A DNA stretch of 64,000 nucleotides from Tanypteryx hageni (GCA_028673005.1 CM054112.1:24913624-24977623); one strand, 5' to 3'; positions 10,943 through 22,527 are shown, counted from the first letter of the stretch. Notes: a model not told the origin generated them from the letters alone. Program-made: numbers and translations.

Positions 10943-11735
10943 ATTTTTTTATAAAAATGCTATTGCACAAAAATAAAGGGTAGTTCATTCTTGGCGATTT
11001 TTTGAAAAATTTGATTTACTCAAAAATGGCTCCAGAGATTTTCATTAAAATCACACCAATTGTAGAGCCTGATGTCACAAATAATACGATGTAAGCCATA
11101 TATCTTTTGAACACTCTATATGCCATCCAGTGACATTACAATTTACGCTAAGCTACCTTACCTAAGCCTTATAACATCACGCCTCCGCTGCGATCCATTC
11201 AAACTCTTACTACAGCCTTATGGTTAAACTAAATCGAATGATATCTCATATTTATGGATAATATCATTCATAAAGACATTCTGAAGAGATGGATTATATT
11301 GCGCAACAATTAAGGTCTTTATTCTTGGATATTTTGAAACAAATTCGATTTACTCAAAAATGGCTCTAAGGATTTTGTTTAAAATGCATCCAAACATACA
11401 GCCTGACGTCACAAATAATACTAACTAAGCCATACTTCCCAAAAAGTTACTATATATCGTCCAGTGGCATTATTTCTGTACAAGACACTCAGTGCATGCG
11501 TTAGAGGGGAGGAGGAACCCAGGGATTCCCTAGTCTAAAATTTTGTAGTTCACTGTTAATGCCACATGCTTATTAGTGAGAGGTATTAGATGTGAGAGGT
11601 TGATGGTGTCAGTCACTTTGGTTCTGTTGCTACGCATTATTAACATATTTGGCAGTGAATTTCCATGCACACAGAGATCATTTTGAGGCAAACAGTGTAA
11701 TGAGATCAAACGTATATACATATTTGAGAAAGTTT
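10942..11735 (+). mobile_element. R-family copy, inverted relative to 5812-6660 and truncated
   Basis: 10942-11460 is the reverse complement of about 5920-6440 at high identity (for example 'ctcaaaaatggctccagag' and 'gcctgatgtcacaaataat'). The far end (11706-11757, 'gatcaaacgtatatac', 'gagaaagttt') matches the left terminus and flank of that copy. About 220 bp at 11480-11700 have no counterpart and look like an insertion. The hairpin end is missing. Confidence 0.75.
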
Positions 11736-12147
11736 ATGCAATGTATATTGCGCCATTTATTATAATTTCATTATTTTGACAACAGTCATAACATTTTTTG
11801 TACTATATAACCTTAGCTTTCTTTTTATGGATTTATATTGTTGAAGCAAAGCTGAACAAATTACAAACATCCATCATAGCAACGAGATTAAACAAACTAT
11901 AGTCATTGTTCGTGGTGTAATAGGTCTCTTTATTTTAATGTGAATTTGTATTGATACAAGCATTCCTACATTTTTAAGGGATATTTCTGCTAATAATTGT
12001 AAGTTTTTATTTATTGTAATTAAAATTGATAGTAAGTTTTTATTTATCCTAAAGATTTTTTTTCTTTATCCATTTAAGATTATTCTGAAAACTGTTTTCC
12101 CTATTAAAAGGCCATTGAAAACCTCGTTGGTGATCAACAGTTCCACT

Positions 12148-12520
12148 CCTACTAATATCTAAAGCTGAATTACTCTGAACTAGCAGTATATTTTCGTTGA
12201 TTTTAAGCAATATGAATGGATAAATCAGTATTTTCATTAATGAAACAAAAGATATGATCAAACTTCTTACTACTTATATACCAAACATTCTTACATTTGC
12301 CGCTGAGTTCTCTACTTCTGTCTGCCATTCTCTAAACTGTAAAAAGATTAAAGGTTAAATATATAGACTCCCACATCATTCAACAGCTGGTAGACACTTG
12401 CAACTTTTTCTGCCCATGCAATCAGAAAGGTTATCATAATTATATTATAGAGTTTATTCATATTAAAGTATTGACTATATAAAAGTTGGTTATCAAAATT
12501 CATTTTTATATCTTCACTTG
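12148..12520 (+). repeat. Dispersed repeat S, copy 1 (about 375 bp)
   Basis: Aligns from 'ctactaatatctaaagctgaattac' to 'ttcacttg' with 32487-32872, same orientation, with scattered substitutions. The last ~90 bp also match, in reverse complement, 63911-64000. No coding capacity. The family is unidentified. Confidence 0.75.
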
Positions 12521-12666
12521 TTTACTGTATTTTCTGGTGTATAAGACACTTTTTTGTCACAAAAATGTGTCCTAAAATCATGCTGTCTTATACAATGAAG
12601 GTTTAAATGCAGATAAGATATTTCACAAAAATTTTAGATATATGCATTCTCGAGACTGCTTTCAGC

Positions 12667-13239
12667 TTAACCCTTTCACTTGCTATGCCCAGGTATACCC
12701 AGTTTGAAATTTCTGATTTTTTTATTTTCCTGAATGTCTGTTTGATGCATTTGCTTATTCTAGTATGTGATGTCATCCACATAGACTTGTTCTGAGTATC
12801 TTGCATTGGCCTTGTTTCACTATGACATAATAGAATTTTATTGGGGGCAACCCTCCTATGTTTAATCCTGCCAATGATGTTATTGAGAAAATGACACTGT
12901 CAAAGCCAGGAACTTCTCATGGATGAAATGTTTCCGATAAAGATATCAATAACATGATTATTAAATATGAATCTGTTGAAGTTAATGAGTTAATGTATAG
13001 CTCCTATGATATTACCAGCGATAGTGATAATGAAGGTGAAAATAATGAAAATATACTCAAGTGCATGTAGTACATAATAAAATTGGAAAATACAAACAAG
13101 CGAGAATACATTCACCATATCTGTATTGCTCTTGAGGACTGGCATATGAACTGTTGGCTGAATCCATTTTGGCCAACTTTTCTTAATATTAAAAGTTTTA
13201 ACATTTTTTAATAAAAAACCTCAGCAGTTAAAGGGTTAA
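12667..13239 (+). mobile_element. piggyBac-like non-autonomous relic with TTAA target sites
   Basis: Flanked by TTAA at 12667-12670 and 13236-13239. The terminal inverted repeats are CCCTTTCACTTGCT on the left and AGCAGTTAAAGGG on the right (reverse complement CCCTTTAACTGCT). Both the TTAA duplication and the CCC start are piggyBac hallmarks. The interior includes an acidic reading-frame trace around 12990-13060 (residues such as SSDSDNEGENN with stops), suggesting a deleted transposase N-terminus. Confidence 0.75.
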
Positions 13240-13697
13240 AGCAAGGTTTTCTAAGCAGCAGCTATAACTTCAAAGGCTTGTCTTCATTCTGTAGAACTCT
13301 TATTGTTATTATTTACAATAATAAAGTTTTATTAAATTGTTCGTAACCAATCAGCGATGTACTGTACCCAATATGGCCTAATTGCAGTATCGAACATACT
13401 TCGTGATAAATTGATAAATGCTGGTTGCAGTATATAGGTAGACTGCTAACAACTATGTATATATAGAATTCCACTGGACGCGCTCAGTTGGCTGAATTTG
13501 CTGGAGTGTTTTGTTAGAGACCAGCATTTGTGGTTAATTTCAAAATGTTGGTTAATCCATTGTTTGTACAGGTAAAAGTTAATTAATTAATTTGACCATA
13601 GGCATTCTATAAGATAATTGTCTCTACTATTAGTAGTGTGTTTGGTTTGGCAATTCATTGAGATGTCATGTGGTTCCAACGGAATATGTTTTACTAG

Positions 13698-13919
13698 TCC
13701 AAGTCTCCCCAACAATTTTACAAACAAATTGAAGGTACCTTCATGGGTAACCCTCTATCACCCTTCATTGTCTACTTATTCATGTCTTCCTTTGAAAATG
13801 AATGCAAAGAAAAATATAATTATTTCCCCGAAACTTGGTACAGATATGTAGACGACATTTTTGCAATTTTTGATTTAAACAACCAAAAACTAGATGATTT
13901 CATCAAATCAACTCAATAA
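13698..13919 (+). pseudogene. Penelope-like element reverse transcriptase fragment
   Basis: The frame from 13710 encodes about 69 residues ending at a TAA at 13917. It carries QQFYKQIEGTFMGNPLSP, then after about 28 residues WYRYVDDIFAIF, then LDDFIKST. A G-x-x-MG-x-PLSP motif followed by RYVDD is the fingerprint of Penelope-like RTs (domains 4-5); other LINE-type RTs generally have FADD or YADD. The upstream part of the RT is in another frame after a stop at 13695, and no GIY-YIG endonuclease was found. It is a truncated, frameshifted copy inside the Usp48 intron. It supports the idea that the P1/P2 modules belong to Penelope-like elements, although the two are not contiguous. Confidence 0.75.
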
Positions 13920-14138
13920 CATATTCCAAGTCTCCCCATTATGACCTATGTAGGCCATATTGCCCATTTTGTGATCCTTAAATATTGACAATTTTTTTGA
14001 ATGATTTAAGATCTCATTTTGTTGTTCATTTATTTATTTAAATTAAATTTTCACCTCATGTGCCTAAATATTTGGTGGTACAATTTTACGATTTTGACCT
14101 GTGTAAAATAAGAATCTTGACTTTTATTCTCTCATTTT

Positions 14139-14745
14139 TACTTTCTCCATATACATAGTATGAGAAAGTATTGTTTTCATGAAAAAAATTGAACTCGAGA
14201 TTTCAACGGTAATACATGTTTTATGGTTCTCTGAACACGTTCTGACTAGTTTTGTGATGGTGTCTGTCTGTCGGTCTTTATGTGATAGATTTTTGTGGGC
14301 ACTCTAACTCAAAAACTATTAATCAGATCAATGCAAAATTTTATATTTAACATTTTTATAAAAGTTAAAAGATCTGATTAGTTTTTGGTAAAAATCGGTT
14401 GATCGGAAGTGGGTGTTTACTCATAACACTTATCCATTATTTTGAAATATTTGCTTTAATATTTGATAAATGTAAAAATGTATAGGAATAAAAGTTGTAG
14501 GAAATTTCATTTTCTACAACGTTTGTTTGATGCATTTTTCCATATGATGAATTGTTTAAGAGATATCTTATATTTTTAGCTGCCACCACCATGCCACCTA
14601 CCAAAGACTATTGTTAACAATTGACGCTTAGTTATGTCTTAGTAACACTCCTTTTCCTTTTCTTAATTGTCAACCGGAAGTAAATATTGACAACTATCCC
14701 AGAGCTAACAACATGTAATTTGCCATATAAATATGGAGAAAGTCA
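14139..14745 (+). mobile_element. R-family copy with terminal palindrome
   Basis: Opens with a 32-nt imperfect palindrome (14139-14170: TACTTTCTCC, spacer, TGAGAAAGTA) and closes with TATGGAGAAAGTCA, the inverted form of the start. The body carries 'gagatttcaacgg', 'tctgtctgtcggtc', 'ctctaactcaaaaactatt' and 'gttgtaggaaattt', as in the copies at 21469 and 62215. Non-coding. Confidence 0.7.
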
Positions 14746-15956
14746 TGTGTTGCCCACATCAGTTTATTTAATTATTTTTCCCTACTGACAATTTATTGTA
14801 ACCATTTTTGAGCAATCAAGCATTTGAATTTTGATACAAGTACTTGATAAATATTTCAGATTCTTGTTCTCTTATTTTTTGAACAATATCCAAATAGGCC
14901 ATATTGAGATCATATGTTCCTAATATGGCCTAACCGCAAGGTTTTGCAAAAATGCTAACCAGTAATTCCATGTTGTTGAGAGTTTTAACATTTTTTTCTA
15001 TTTACTTAAATAAAATGTCTAAGAATACATTATGTTAATTTTACTTTCAGCATTTGGGAAAGGTGCTTAAAAAATTAATAAAGCTTAGCTAGGCCATATT
15101 GGGTGGAGTTACCTTATTCATTTCGTGAGATACAAAGAACAATATTACCGAAAATCTCTGAATGTGCAGGCTTTTGCCCAGACATGCTGCATGTGGAAAG
15201 CAACAAAAGATCGCAATGAATTTCGAACCGAAAGAATCACTACTGAAATGTTTGTCATAATAGAATTATCAGAATATGAGACTTAACTGTGACGATGCCT
15301 TGATACCTGTCATACAGCTACATTTTTCTCATGGGTCCCTGGCATTACCATAGCAATTGCCTGCAAAATCTCTTGATTGTAACTCCCTTATCAGTAATAA
15401 TAATATTTCTTTCCTTTTTTAATTATTGCAGTGATTATGTAATGTTTTTATGTGTCACATTCTGCATGTTGAATCGCCCAGCTATTTAATGAATTCCTTG
15501 TGAATTGTAATGATTATCTCACATTCTTGGATTTTTACGAGTTTTCCTTGCATATTAGCCGCATCCTCTTTCTGGAGACAAAACATTTAGTAAAAAAAGT
15601 GGCTTATATGTGGGTAAATATGGAATATTTTCAAAATTTTTAAACTTATATATAAATGCTTTTTGACCCGTAATTTACTTGCTTGATGTTGTTTTTTAAT
15701 CACTGATTAATCTTATATCCACCTTTTATTAGTAAAAAAATTTTAAAACTGGAAAATGGCCTTATTTTTTGGTATTTGTCTTATATGCTGGAAAATACTG
15801 TATTTTAAGTTCTTATTTTTGTCATAGTTTTCATATAATTGAATAAAAATTTTAAATTGTTGATATTTTTAAAGCATTACCACAATGAATTTTAAGATAT
15901 AGTTTTGTATTGATTGAAGGGATATTTTTTATCATTGCTATCTTAACTTCACTCAG

Positions 15957-16081
15957 GAAATTTATGCCCGAAGGATAATAATCGTAGATTGGTCCCAGAA
16001 GCTGTATGGAGCATTCTTAAAGGATATTTTCCATCAGCCCCTGATTTCACTGTTGATTCTGAGAGATGCAGCAAATGTGAG
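15957..16081 (+). CDS. Usp48: Usp48 exon: core of second DUSP repeat
   Basis: 125 bp entered in phase 1 and left in phase 0. The first two bases complete the Gly codon of the previous exon. The translation continues NLCPKDNNRRLVPEAVWSIL and then KGYFPSAPDFTVDSERCSKC before Glu. This matches the vertebrate USP48 segment with the ERRLV, W, YFP-x-APEF and CCSQC features, including the Cys pair C-x-x-C. The acceptor is CTCAG and the donor is GTATGG. DUSP repeats are small tripod-shaped modules found in several USPs and are thought to mediate protein contacts. The exon is too short to stand out as an open reading frame. Confidence is high because junction phase and homology agree. Confidence 0.9.
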
Positions 16082-16276
16082 GTATGGGAATCTTGGTACT
16101 CTTTAAAATAAATTCATTTTTGTAACCCTTTTCCCCTTTTTGGCATGTCTTTATAAATATAACAGTGTTATGCTTCATGAAAGCGGCTGGCAAAAACCAG
16201 TCTCTCAGAGTATTGTTAGGTGTAAAAATTGTATGTTGCAGACATTTTTAAAGTGAATTTTTAAATGTATTGGCAG
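16082..16276 (+). other. Usp48 intron, 195 bp
   Basis: GTATGG donor and TTGGCAG acceptor. A compact intron without repeats, in contrast to the upstream 10.8-kb intron. Confidence 0.85.
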
Positions 16277-16455
16277 GATATGGCCAATGAGGGACAAGCT
16301 TCTAAAGATCAATTTCGTCTAATGGCTTCTACTCAAAGAGAGAAACTGTCAGATCTTTATCTTGAGAAATGTCGTCCATCGTTTGCATCTCTCAATTTCT
16401 CCATTGCATATATAATCCCAAGAGATTTCCTTGTTGATTGGCGAAGATTCATAAG
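16277..16455 (+). CDS. Usp48: Usp48 exon: end of second and start of third DUSP repeat
   Basis: 179 bp, entered in phase 0 and left in phase 2 within an Arg codon (AG|GTAAGT). It encodes DMANEGQASKDQFRLMASTQ, a charged helix-like stretch, then REKLSDLYLEKCRP, and ends IIPRDFLVDWRRFIR. The final part corresponds to the conserved YIVSQFFVEEWRKFVR of vertebrate USP48, where the third DUSP begins (aromatic, two hydrophobics, then W-R-x-F-x-R). The ATG at 16265 precedes the acceptor and is not a start. The next exon, expected to begin with Lys-Pro and to carry another C-P-H-G motif, was not found in the remaining 47 kb, so either the intron is very long or the exon was missed. Confidence 0.9.
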
Positions 16456-16674
16456 GTAAGTGATTCCTCATTTTTAAACAACATTTAATATTGAGGCTGA
16501 ATGGTCAGTGTGGAGTTGTAGGTGTTTTTGGTCGAAAAGAAGAAAACTTTTCATTTGTATCCATTTTGTAGTGTACTACTAGGATGTGAAATCATCATGG
16601 AAAATGATTTTATAAGCAATTATTAGTTTAAAAGACCTCGTAGTTTCACTTTTGCAAGTGTCTGTGCATTTTCT

Positions 16675-17637
16675 TTAAATGCCGGATTTATATGTCCCTA
16701 CCGCCAAACTTATTTTTGGCCATTTAAATTTTTCTTGTTTTCGATCAGATAAAACCTTGTATTTCCTGAACTATAAGGGATAAATTAGTCAAATAGAAAG
16801 TAATATTTAGCAAAATTGTTTGGATAATAACGGGTATACATCCTTAATAGTAAAAGAAAAGAAAACAACCCAATTTCCAAGTCAATTTCTAATATAAAGT
16901 ATAACTAATCATAATAAAACATAACTAACTACTTTTTCATACATTTTACAAAGTATTAGGTATATATACAACTTTTAAAGTATTGTTTTGGTGTGGTACT
17001 CCTCGAAGCACGAAAATATACAGAGCCATACATGGCATGTTTTGCACTTCACCACTGTTCTAGTATATTTTCCTCTCTTGGAGCACACACGGTAGCGAAG
17101 ACAATTTCCCTTTTTTGGCCAGTTTGTTTTCTTTGGCCTCCAAGCGATGCATTTGTGTCCTGCTTGTGCTGCTCGGTCTCCCGCTTTGGGAAGTACGGGA
17201 AGAGCTGATGCTCCTTCTTGGATCAGATTTCGGATGAGAGCGAGACGAAACTCCTGATGTGTCATCTGCCTTCCTTCCACTATTGTGGACTGTGTCGTTG
17301 AAGAGGTGGAAGAAGAGCTTTTGTAGCTAGTCACCATCCTATCCCCCTTGTCCACATGAAATGAGAAGAGCGGGGCTGCCTGCCATACTCTCCCTTATCT
17401 CTGTTTACAGCTGGTGGGAGGTCTTCCCTGCACCCAGTGGTGAATCAGGGGCATGTTTGCCTCAATGATTCTTGAGAGCATGGCTCAAGGACATACTCTT
17501 CATAATTTCACACCTGTTTGACAAAAACGACATCTGTAAGCAACTTCCAAACAAAGCGTTCCTATATGGGCACATACGGCAGCTAGGCGAGCAGTCAGGT
17601 CACATTTTGCATACCCATATGGGAATGCTCGGTTTAA
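16675..17637 (-). mobile_element. piggyBac remnant bounded by TTAA
   Basis: TTAA at 16675-16678 and 17634-17637 bracket 955 bp holding the 3' end of a piggyBac transposase gene. The left end (ATGCCGGATTTATATG) and the reverse complement of the right end (ACCGAGCATTCCCATATG) are only loosely similar, so the exact borders are uncertain. Most of the transposase is deleted. Confidence 0.55.
16975..17355 (-). pseudogene. C-terminal part of a piggyBac transposase
   Basis: The frame encodes 126 residues. Residues about 15-45 resemble the linker before the C-terminal domain (MTHQEFRLALIRNLI). The last 60 residues hold a Cys/His cluster: C at GHKC and NCLRYRVC, then KCKTCHVWLC, FSCFEEYHT. This is the cysteine-rich (RING/PHD-like) domain that ends piggyBac transposases and binds their terminal repeats. 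One expected Cys is shifted, with an insertion (AWRPKKTNWPKKG). The DDD catalytic core is absent, and the upstream 17356-17640 shows only broken frames. The apparent ATG is an internal Met. It could in principle be a domesticated fragment, but nothing indicates expression. Confidence 0.75.
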
Positions 17638-17649
17638 AGGTTAAATTGA

Positions 17650-18990
17650 CATTGTGATGAAACCGTAAATGATAGAGAGTTGAAACTTGGAGGGTAGATT
17701 TCTGTACTGCTGCCTTTTACTTTTCTTTAGATTTTAGTTTGAAAAATATACAAGTTCAGAATGGGATCCATTTAATTTTTTTTAAATATCTCCGAAGGAG
17801 TAAAAGATGGAAAGCTGAAAATTTGAGCATACATTTCCACATCAATGCTACTTATTCTGGAAAAGTTTGAGAAAAATCCAACGCGAAAGTTGTAATTTAT
17901 TTTGAAGTAAGAAAATTTCCTGCATGGCTTTATTAATTATTGTCAACAAAAACAATCTTCATAGCAACTGAAGTAAACAACGTTACTACAAATACATAAA
18001 TACCTACCTTTAATTTTCTTTTGTGTGCACACAGAACACAGTAAATAAAAGGAAATGGATTAGCTGCGACCAAGAAATGTACATTAGTACGTTAATTTTC
18101 CTTTTGTGCGCACAATGCGTTTTGTAAGTGAAAAACAAGATGAATAAAACTAATGACGCCTACTTTCCATTTAATCATTTATTTAATACTTATATTGGCT
18201 TTAATAGCTTTAAAGTCATCGCGGATATGTACCGCTTTGTGTTCCCAAATTTTATAATTTAGCGTTATAAAATACTACAAATACATTCGAACGGAATATT
18301 AAATTGATCGCGCGTATTTGTGCGGCAAAAATAACGCGTGTACGTATTAGAATATACCGAATTTGAGTCCAACAATAGTTGTTGCTATGGCAACACTCTC
18401 GTAATGAGTGATAAAAACTGCAAAATCGCCAGTACATACACGAACTTCTAAGAAATACAATCGATAAGCTAAATTCTACAATAAAATTAGAATCTTCATT
18501 CCTTTCCTCAGAGAATAGTATAAAACTCGCTCCGATATTACAAATCTATGATATTTTAATGTGCAAGAGAAAATTGCCGTGCACGATGTAAATCAAATGG
18601 GAATGATAGCTCCTGGAATCGAACCCGGGACTTTCAATCTTCGCAATAAAATTATCCTCGGGAGCTCGCCCCATGTAGAAAGAGATTTCCACCAAGTTTC
18701 ATGAAAATCGGTGCATTTGTTCAAAAGTTAATAGGGGGGACGGACAGACAGACACAACGACAAAACTATGTCTAAAGTAGGCTAATAATGGATAATTTAC
18801 AATGAAGGAATGAACTTGAATGTAAATATTATGTTCCAATTACTCAAGTGAGGTATGTTTCAAATAATTTTAGTTTGTTTTACTTATGTTTCCGAAGGTA
18901 TAAAAGATGGAAAGCTGAAACTTTGAGTGTACATTTTCACATTGATGCCACTTATTCTTGAAAAGTTTGTTTTTTGAAAATTTTACAGGC
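17650..18990 (+). repeat. Dispersed repeat with duplicated 'gaaagctgaaa' segment
   Basis: 17790-17875 and 18885-18970 are direct copies ('tccgaagga/gta', 'aaaagatggaaagctgaaa', 'acatttccacat', 'tgaaaagtttg'). Between them lies text of the type 'accaagtttcatgaaaatcgg' and 'ggacggacagacagacac', a formula common in arthropod dispersed repeats. No coding sequence is seen. The family is unidentified. Confidence 0.5.
18597..18662 (-). repeat. tRNA-derived SINE-like head, copy 1
   Basis: The reverse complement has a B-box (GGGTTCGATTCCAGG) and terminal halves that pair like an acceptor stem (GAGCTCC with GGAGCTA). At about 62 nt it is too short for a normal tRNA and lacks a clean anticodon arm. A diverged copy lies at 55780-55835. 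This is a tRNA-derived repeat, not a tRNA gene. Confidence 0.5.
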
Positions 18991-19379
18991 GTATAAGAAA
19001 ACATTGAAATTTTGAACACAAAATTGATTGTGCTCTAAACTAGTGACACTACAATTTTCCTTGATCAGCGTCAGATAGCCATGGAATGTTATGGTTAACT
19101 TCTTCACTTTTCTCCCTTCCTGCATCTCTTTCCGCTATTTCTTCTAAATTACGCTCATCCTGGCACTTTCTCCTACTTTGAAAGCCTTATTTAATCTCTA
19201 ACCATTCCTCCAAAGCTATATTATATACTGAAAATATTATAGACCCATTAAAAGCATCAGTATCTGTAATGATACTTTTAGGCAAATGTTAATTTTGCTG
19301 CGGCCGTAATAGTAAAATAATTACTCAAATTATCTTTTCCCTTAATGAACAAAGTAAGGGAAAAGCATAAAGTAACGTC
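18991..19379. other. Non-coding, nothing recognised
   Basis: AT-rich sequence passing gradually into the pyrimidine-rich block that follows. No gene or repeat could be supported. Confidence 0.5.
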
Positions 19380-21130
19380 TCATTTCCGTTATCGGTCTTC
19401 TTGCCGTCGTTTTTGCTGCATCTCTTCCCTTTCTCCTCTCTCTTTGTCCTTCACAATTTGTCTAATCTCCTTTTGAAATTAAAATATTCCGGAGTTCATC
19501 TCTCGTTTTTCCTTTCTCCATTCCTCTAATCCTATTCTTCCCTACCACTCCCTTCTTTCATCCACTCTCGCTAACCTTCTTCGCCGGAAGCTAGTATTCT
19601 CGGTTCTCCATCCATCATCGCCGTTTCCCCTTACGAAAGCTCACTGCTGACTCTCCTCCTCCCCATATTCCTCCTCCTTACTTCCCTTCGTTTTCCTTCC
19701 AAGAGAATTTCTTACTCCTCTCTTCTCCATCATTCTCTCTCTTTCTCTCACTTTTCCGCCGAAATTGCAGCCAAGGCAGCCGACCGAACGCGCGAGGTCT
19801 CTCGGATCGTTTGTTATTTTTTTCCCCTTTCCGATGCCCCATACTCCTTCCTCTCTCCCTCCGCTCCTGCCTACGATGTCCTTTCCTTTGTAATTGTATT
19901 ACGTTTAGCGTCTGAACGCCATAGAGCTCTTGTTAAAGCTGGAGGAAATGCGAATTTGAAGACCGTCTGGGACAATTAATATCGTTTTATTAAAGTCGAA
20001 TCAATAGCAATAAAACGTTTGAGCTTATCAGGCGAGCATATCATATCAGTCAACCGATTTTTGGTTCTAAACACATCATACGGATTCAATTCCGAAAATT
20101 GTTCCATGCACTATTATTTAGCCTAAACTTAATTAAAATGAGAAACGGATGTAATTTTATGGTTTATCAAGATCCTTCTTTTATTTGGTTAGCTCCTGGA
20201 TTAGTTATATACAGAAAAATATTGAAATCGTGTTGGGAAAAATTCGTAAACCAAACGGAATGAACATCAAAAATGTTTGCGAAAGTTTTTGTTTTCCTGT
20301 TTCACGTCTTCCAAACATTGTGGTTGCACTTATTTCCTTTTTACCACTCTCTTCATCCTTGGAATACCGCACACGAAATTTCCACTCTCCGTTCTTCCTA
20401 GAACTAAATACGTTGCCGCCCTCGCTAGTCCCGTCATGGACCACTCCACCGCCCAAAGCCCGCCTCTTCTCTCATCCTTCTCCCCCTCTCCATTTCCTTC
20501 GTTCATCTTGCTGCCTGCCCTCTTCTTCTCATTTTCACTCATTCCGTACCTCTCCCACCCTCACTCCCTTCTTCGTCTCATCTCCTTTTCCGCTTTTTCC
20601 TCCGAACTCCTTCCTCCGCTAGGGTCTTCTCTGTCCGTTTTTTGCGCTAATTAAGAGAAGCGAGCTACCATCCGAAACATACACACAGTCTCTCCTCTGA
20701 ACCCCCTTCTCCCTCAAAATACCCCTTTTCCAACATTAACATCCTAAGTCTTTTTAGACTCATCTTCTTTCTTCCTTTTCCTCGAAGTAATTCTCCCTTA
20801 TTCCCCCTCCCTCTCTCTCTCCTCCCCTTCCAGAAAAGATTGTATCGGAGGGAGGGAAGGGGGGTTGGGGGGGGGGGGCTAGATCGTCTCCTCCGAGTCT
20901 TCGGTTGTCTCCATGGATCGCGGCCCTGGCGCCTTGGCTTCGGTCTTTCGCCTTATCAGGTCTCCGTACGTCTTAAGCCTTTTGTTCTCTCGTTCCGGTG
21001 GCCAGCTGAGTGCGACAGCACGTACGATCGCCTTCATTTCGATTGTTTTTTGTTCGTTTTAGAGGCGTGATCTGCCCGATGCGGTCCGCTGGCTTCAAGA
21101 CCTCTCTTGCGAGAAATTGCAGTCGTACTT
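19380..21130 (+). other. Pyrimidine-rich, CpG-containing block
   Basis: Long runs of C and T on the + strand (for example 19430-19760, 20450-20640, 20700-20830), interrupted by CpG-rich text (20905-21060) and a G run at 20864-20878. Open frames are Ser/Pro/Leu/Phe-rich by composition and are not supported as genes. 19905-20330 is ordinary AT-rich sequence. Confidence 0.6.
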
Positions 21131-21468
21131 CTGTAACTTGAGCCGTTAAAAAGAAAGCAAAAAATATTTGTATTAAAGGAAATTAGAGCTAAGAGGAATC
21201 ATTTTACTGCATTCTAACAATAGAAAATATTCTGTTCGAAGTTCGAGTTACCAGAGGTTCAGTTTTGCTTCTTTTATCTGTGACGTCATGCGTCAACCTT
21301 CATGTAGATACTCGATAGTTGATATCGCATCCTGTTGTTGGTTCAGTAGATCTGTCGCAATCGTTGGCCGTTGTTACCGATTTGTGTGTTTTAAAATCGG
21401 TCATAAATTTTTGGACGCCACCTTTTAACGCCCGAATTAATTTATCGGGGCAAATGATCGCTCTTTTT

Positions 21469-22527
21469 TACTTTCTCCATACGTAGTATGAAAAAAATTC
21501 GATTTCGAGATTTCAACGGAAATACACGTTTTAAGGTCCCCTGAACACGTTTAGACAGTTTTCTCGATGATGTCTTTGTGCAGTGCCGTAACTAGGGCGG
21601 AGCATCTGCCCCGGGCACAGCTAAAGAAGGGGCGGAAAAATTGTTGATGGCAAGTTGTGCTAGGTTGCATGGCACAAGGACAGGGACGATTTCACCACCA
21701 TACTTGTTCCAGACATTAGGCATAGCAGAACCTATATATTTAGATGATGCTATTGTTGAGTTTGCTTCATTAAAATCACGTAGAATCTCTTCAATATAAA
21801 AATATTTATACTTACTGTATTTAAATTATGTATGTAATTATATTTATAATTATGTATTTAAATTATGTACATTTATTGTAAGAAATTGTATCATTTATAG
21901 TTTATTTTTATTTATTAATTGTTCAGCCAAAATCCATATAGTAAAAAATATTGGTATTAGAGAATTTTTTATGGAGAGGCGTATATTTGGTAGTTTGCCC
22001 CGGGTGCTAAAATAGCTAGATACGGCGCTGTGTGTGTGTGTGATAGGAATTTTGTGGGTGCTCTAACTCAAAAACTATTAATCGGGTCAATGCGAAATTT
22101 TATATTTGACATTTTTGTTAAAGAGAAAAGAACTGATTAGTTTTTGGTAAAAATCATTCAACCGAAAGTGGGTGTTTACTCTTGTCACTTATCTGTTATT
22201 TTGGAATATTTGCTTTAATATTTGATAAATGTAAAAATGTAATGGAATAAAAGTTGTAGGAAATTTAATTTTCTACATCCTTTGTTTGAAACATTTTCCC
22301 ATAGAATGCATTGTTTAAGAAATATCTTATATATTTAGCTGCCACCACCACACCACATACCGACTATTGTTAACAATTGACAGTTACTTCTTAGTAACGC
22401 TCCTTTTTATTTTCTTAATTGTTGGAGCTTTGTGGCTGTATACAATATCAGAAGGCTATGGTTTGAGTTTATTTCTGTTCTTTGTAAAGTCTAAAATTTT
22501 CTCGCAGTTTCTTAAAATATTTATTAC
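21469..22527 (+). mobile_element. R-family copy, interrupted by a hAT MITE
   Basis: Starts TACTTTCTCCATACGTAGTATG and continues with the family text 'gagatttcaacgg', 'cctgaacacg', 'ctctaactcaaaaactatt' and 'gttgtaggaaattt'. A hAT MITE occupies 21581-22030. After it, the family sequence resumes at the matching point. The right terminal motif is absent, so the 3' end is truncated. Confidence 0.7.
21581..22030. mobile_element. hAT-type MITE (450 bp) inserted in an R copy
   Basis: Starts CAGTGCCGTAACTAGGGC and ends TAGATACGGCGCTG (reverse complement CAGCGCCGTATCTA), with 'gccccgggcac' and 'gccccgggtgc' just inside, the typical look of a widespread hAT MITE group. The flanking 8-mers TCTTTGTG and TGTGTGTG agree at 6 of 8 positions. 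The right flank is a TG microsatellite, which explains the drift. Confidence 0.75.

Larger units (their letters stand above)
13368..15106. repeat. Region bounded by inverted CCCAATATGGCCTA motifs
   Basis: CCCAATATGGCCTA at 13368 and TAGGCCATATTGGG at about 15093 are exact inverted copies. The 12-bp core AATATGGCCTA or its complement also occurs near 13949, 14895 and 14931. Repeated subterminal motifs in both orientations suggest a DNA transposon outline. A Penelope RT fragment and an R copy lie inside. No transposase was recognised. Confidence 0.4.
12525..15803. mobile_element. Candidate TIR element with TATAAGAC-type ends, heavily invaded
   Basis: The left end reads TACTGTATTTTCTGGTGTATAAGAC. 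The right end (15779-15803) is its reverse complement with five or so mismatches (GTCTTATATGCTGGAAAATACTGTA). The ends resemble Tc1/mariner-pogo-type or related MITE termini with a TA flank, but no transposase was identified between them. The span contains a piggyBac-like relic, a Penelope RT fragment and an R copy, so it may be two unrelated MITE ends rather than one element. Confidence 0.35.
5122..15956 (+). other. Usp48 intron, 10,835 bp, GT-AG, filled with repeats
   Basis: Donor GTAAGC at 5122 and acceptor CTTCACTCAG ending at 15956 bound an intron that joins two exons in phase 1. Nearly all its length is assignable to repeats listed separately: a tandem duplication, R-family copies, (AT)n-linked modules, Helitron-like copies, a piggyBac-like relic and a Penelope-type RT fragment. 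The stretch 11758-12147 shows nothing recognisable. 6661-7127 is also anonymous AT-rich sequence. Confidence 0.8.
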
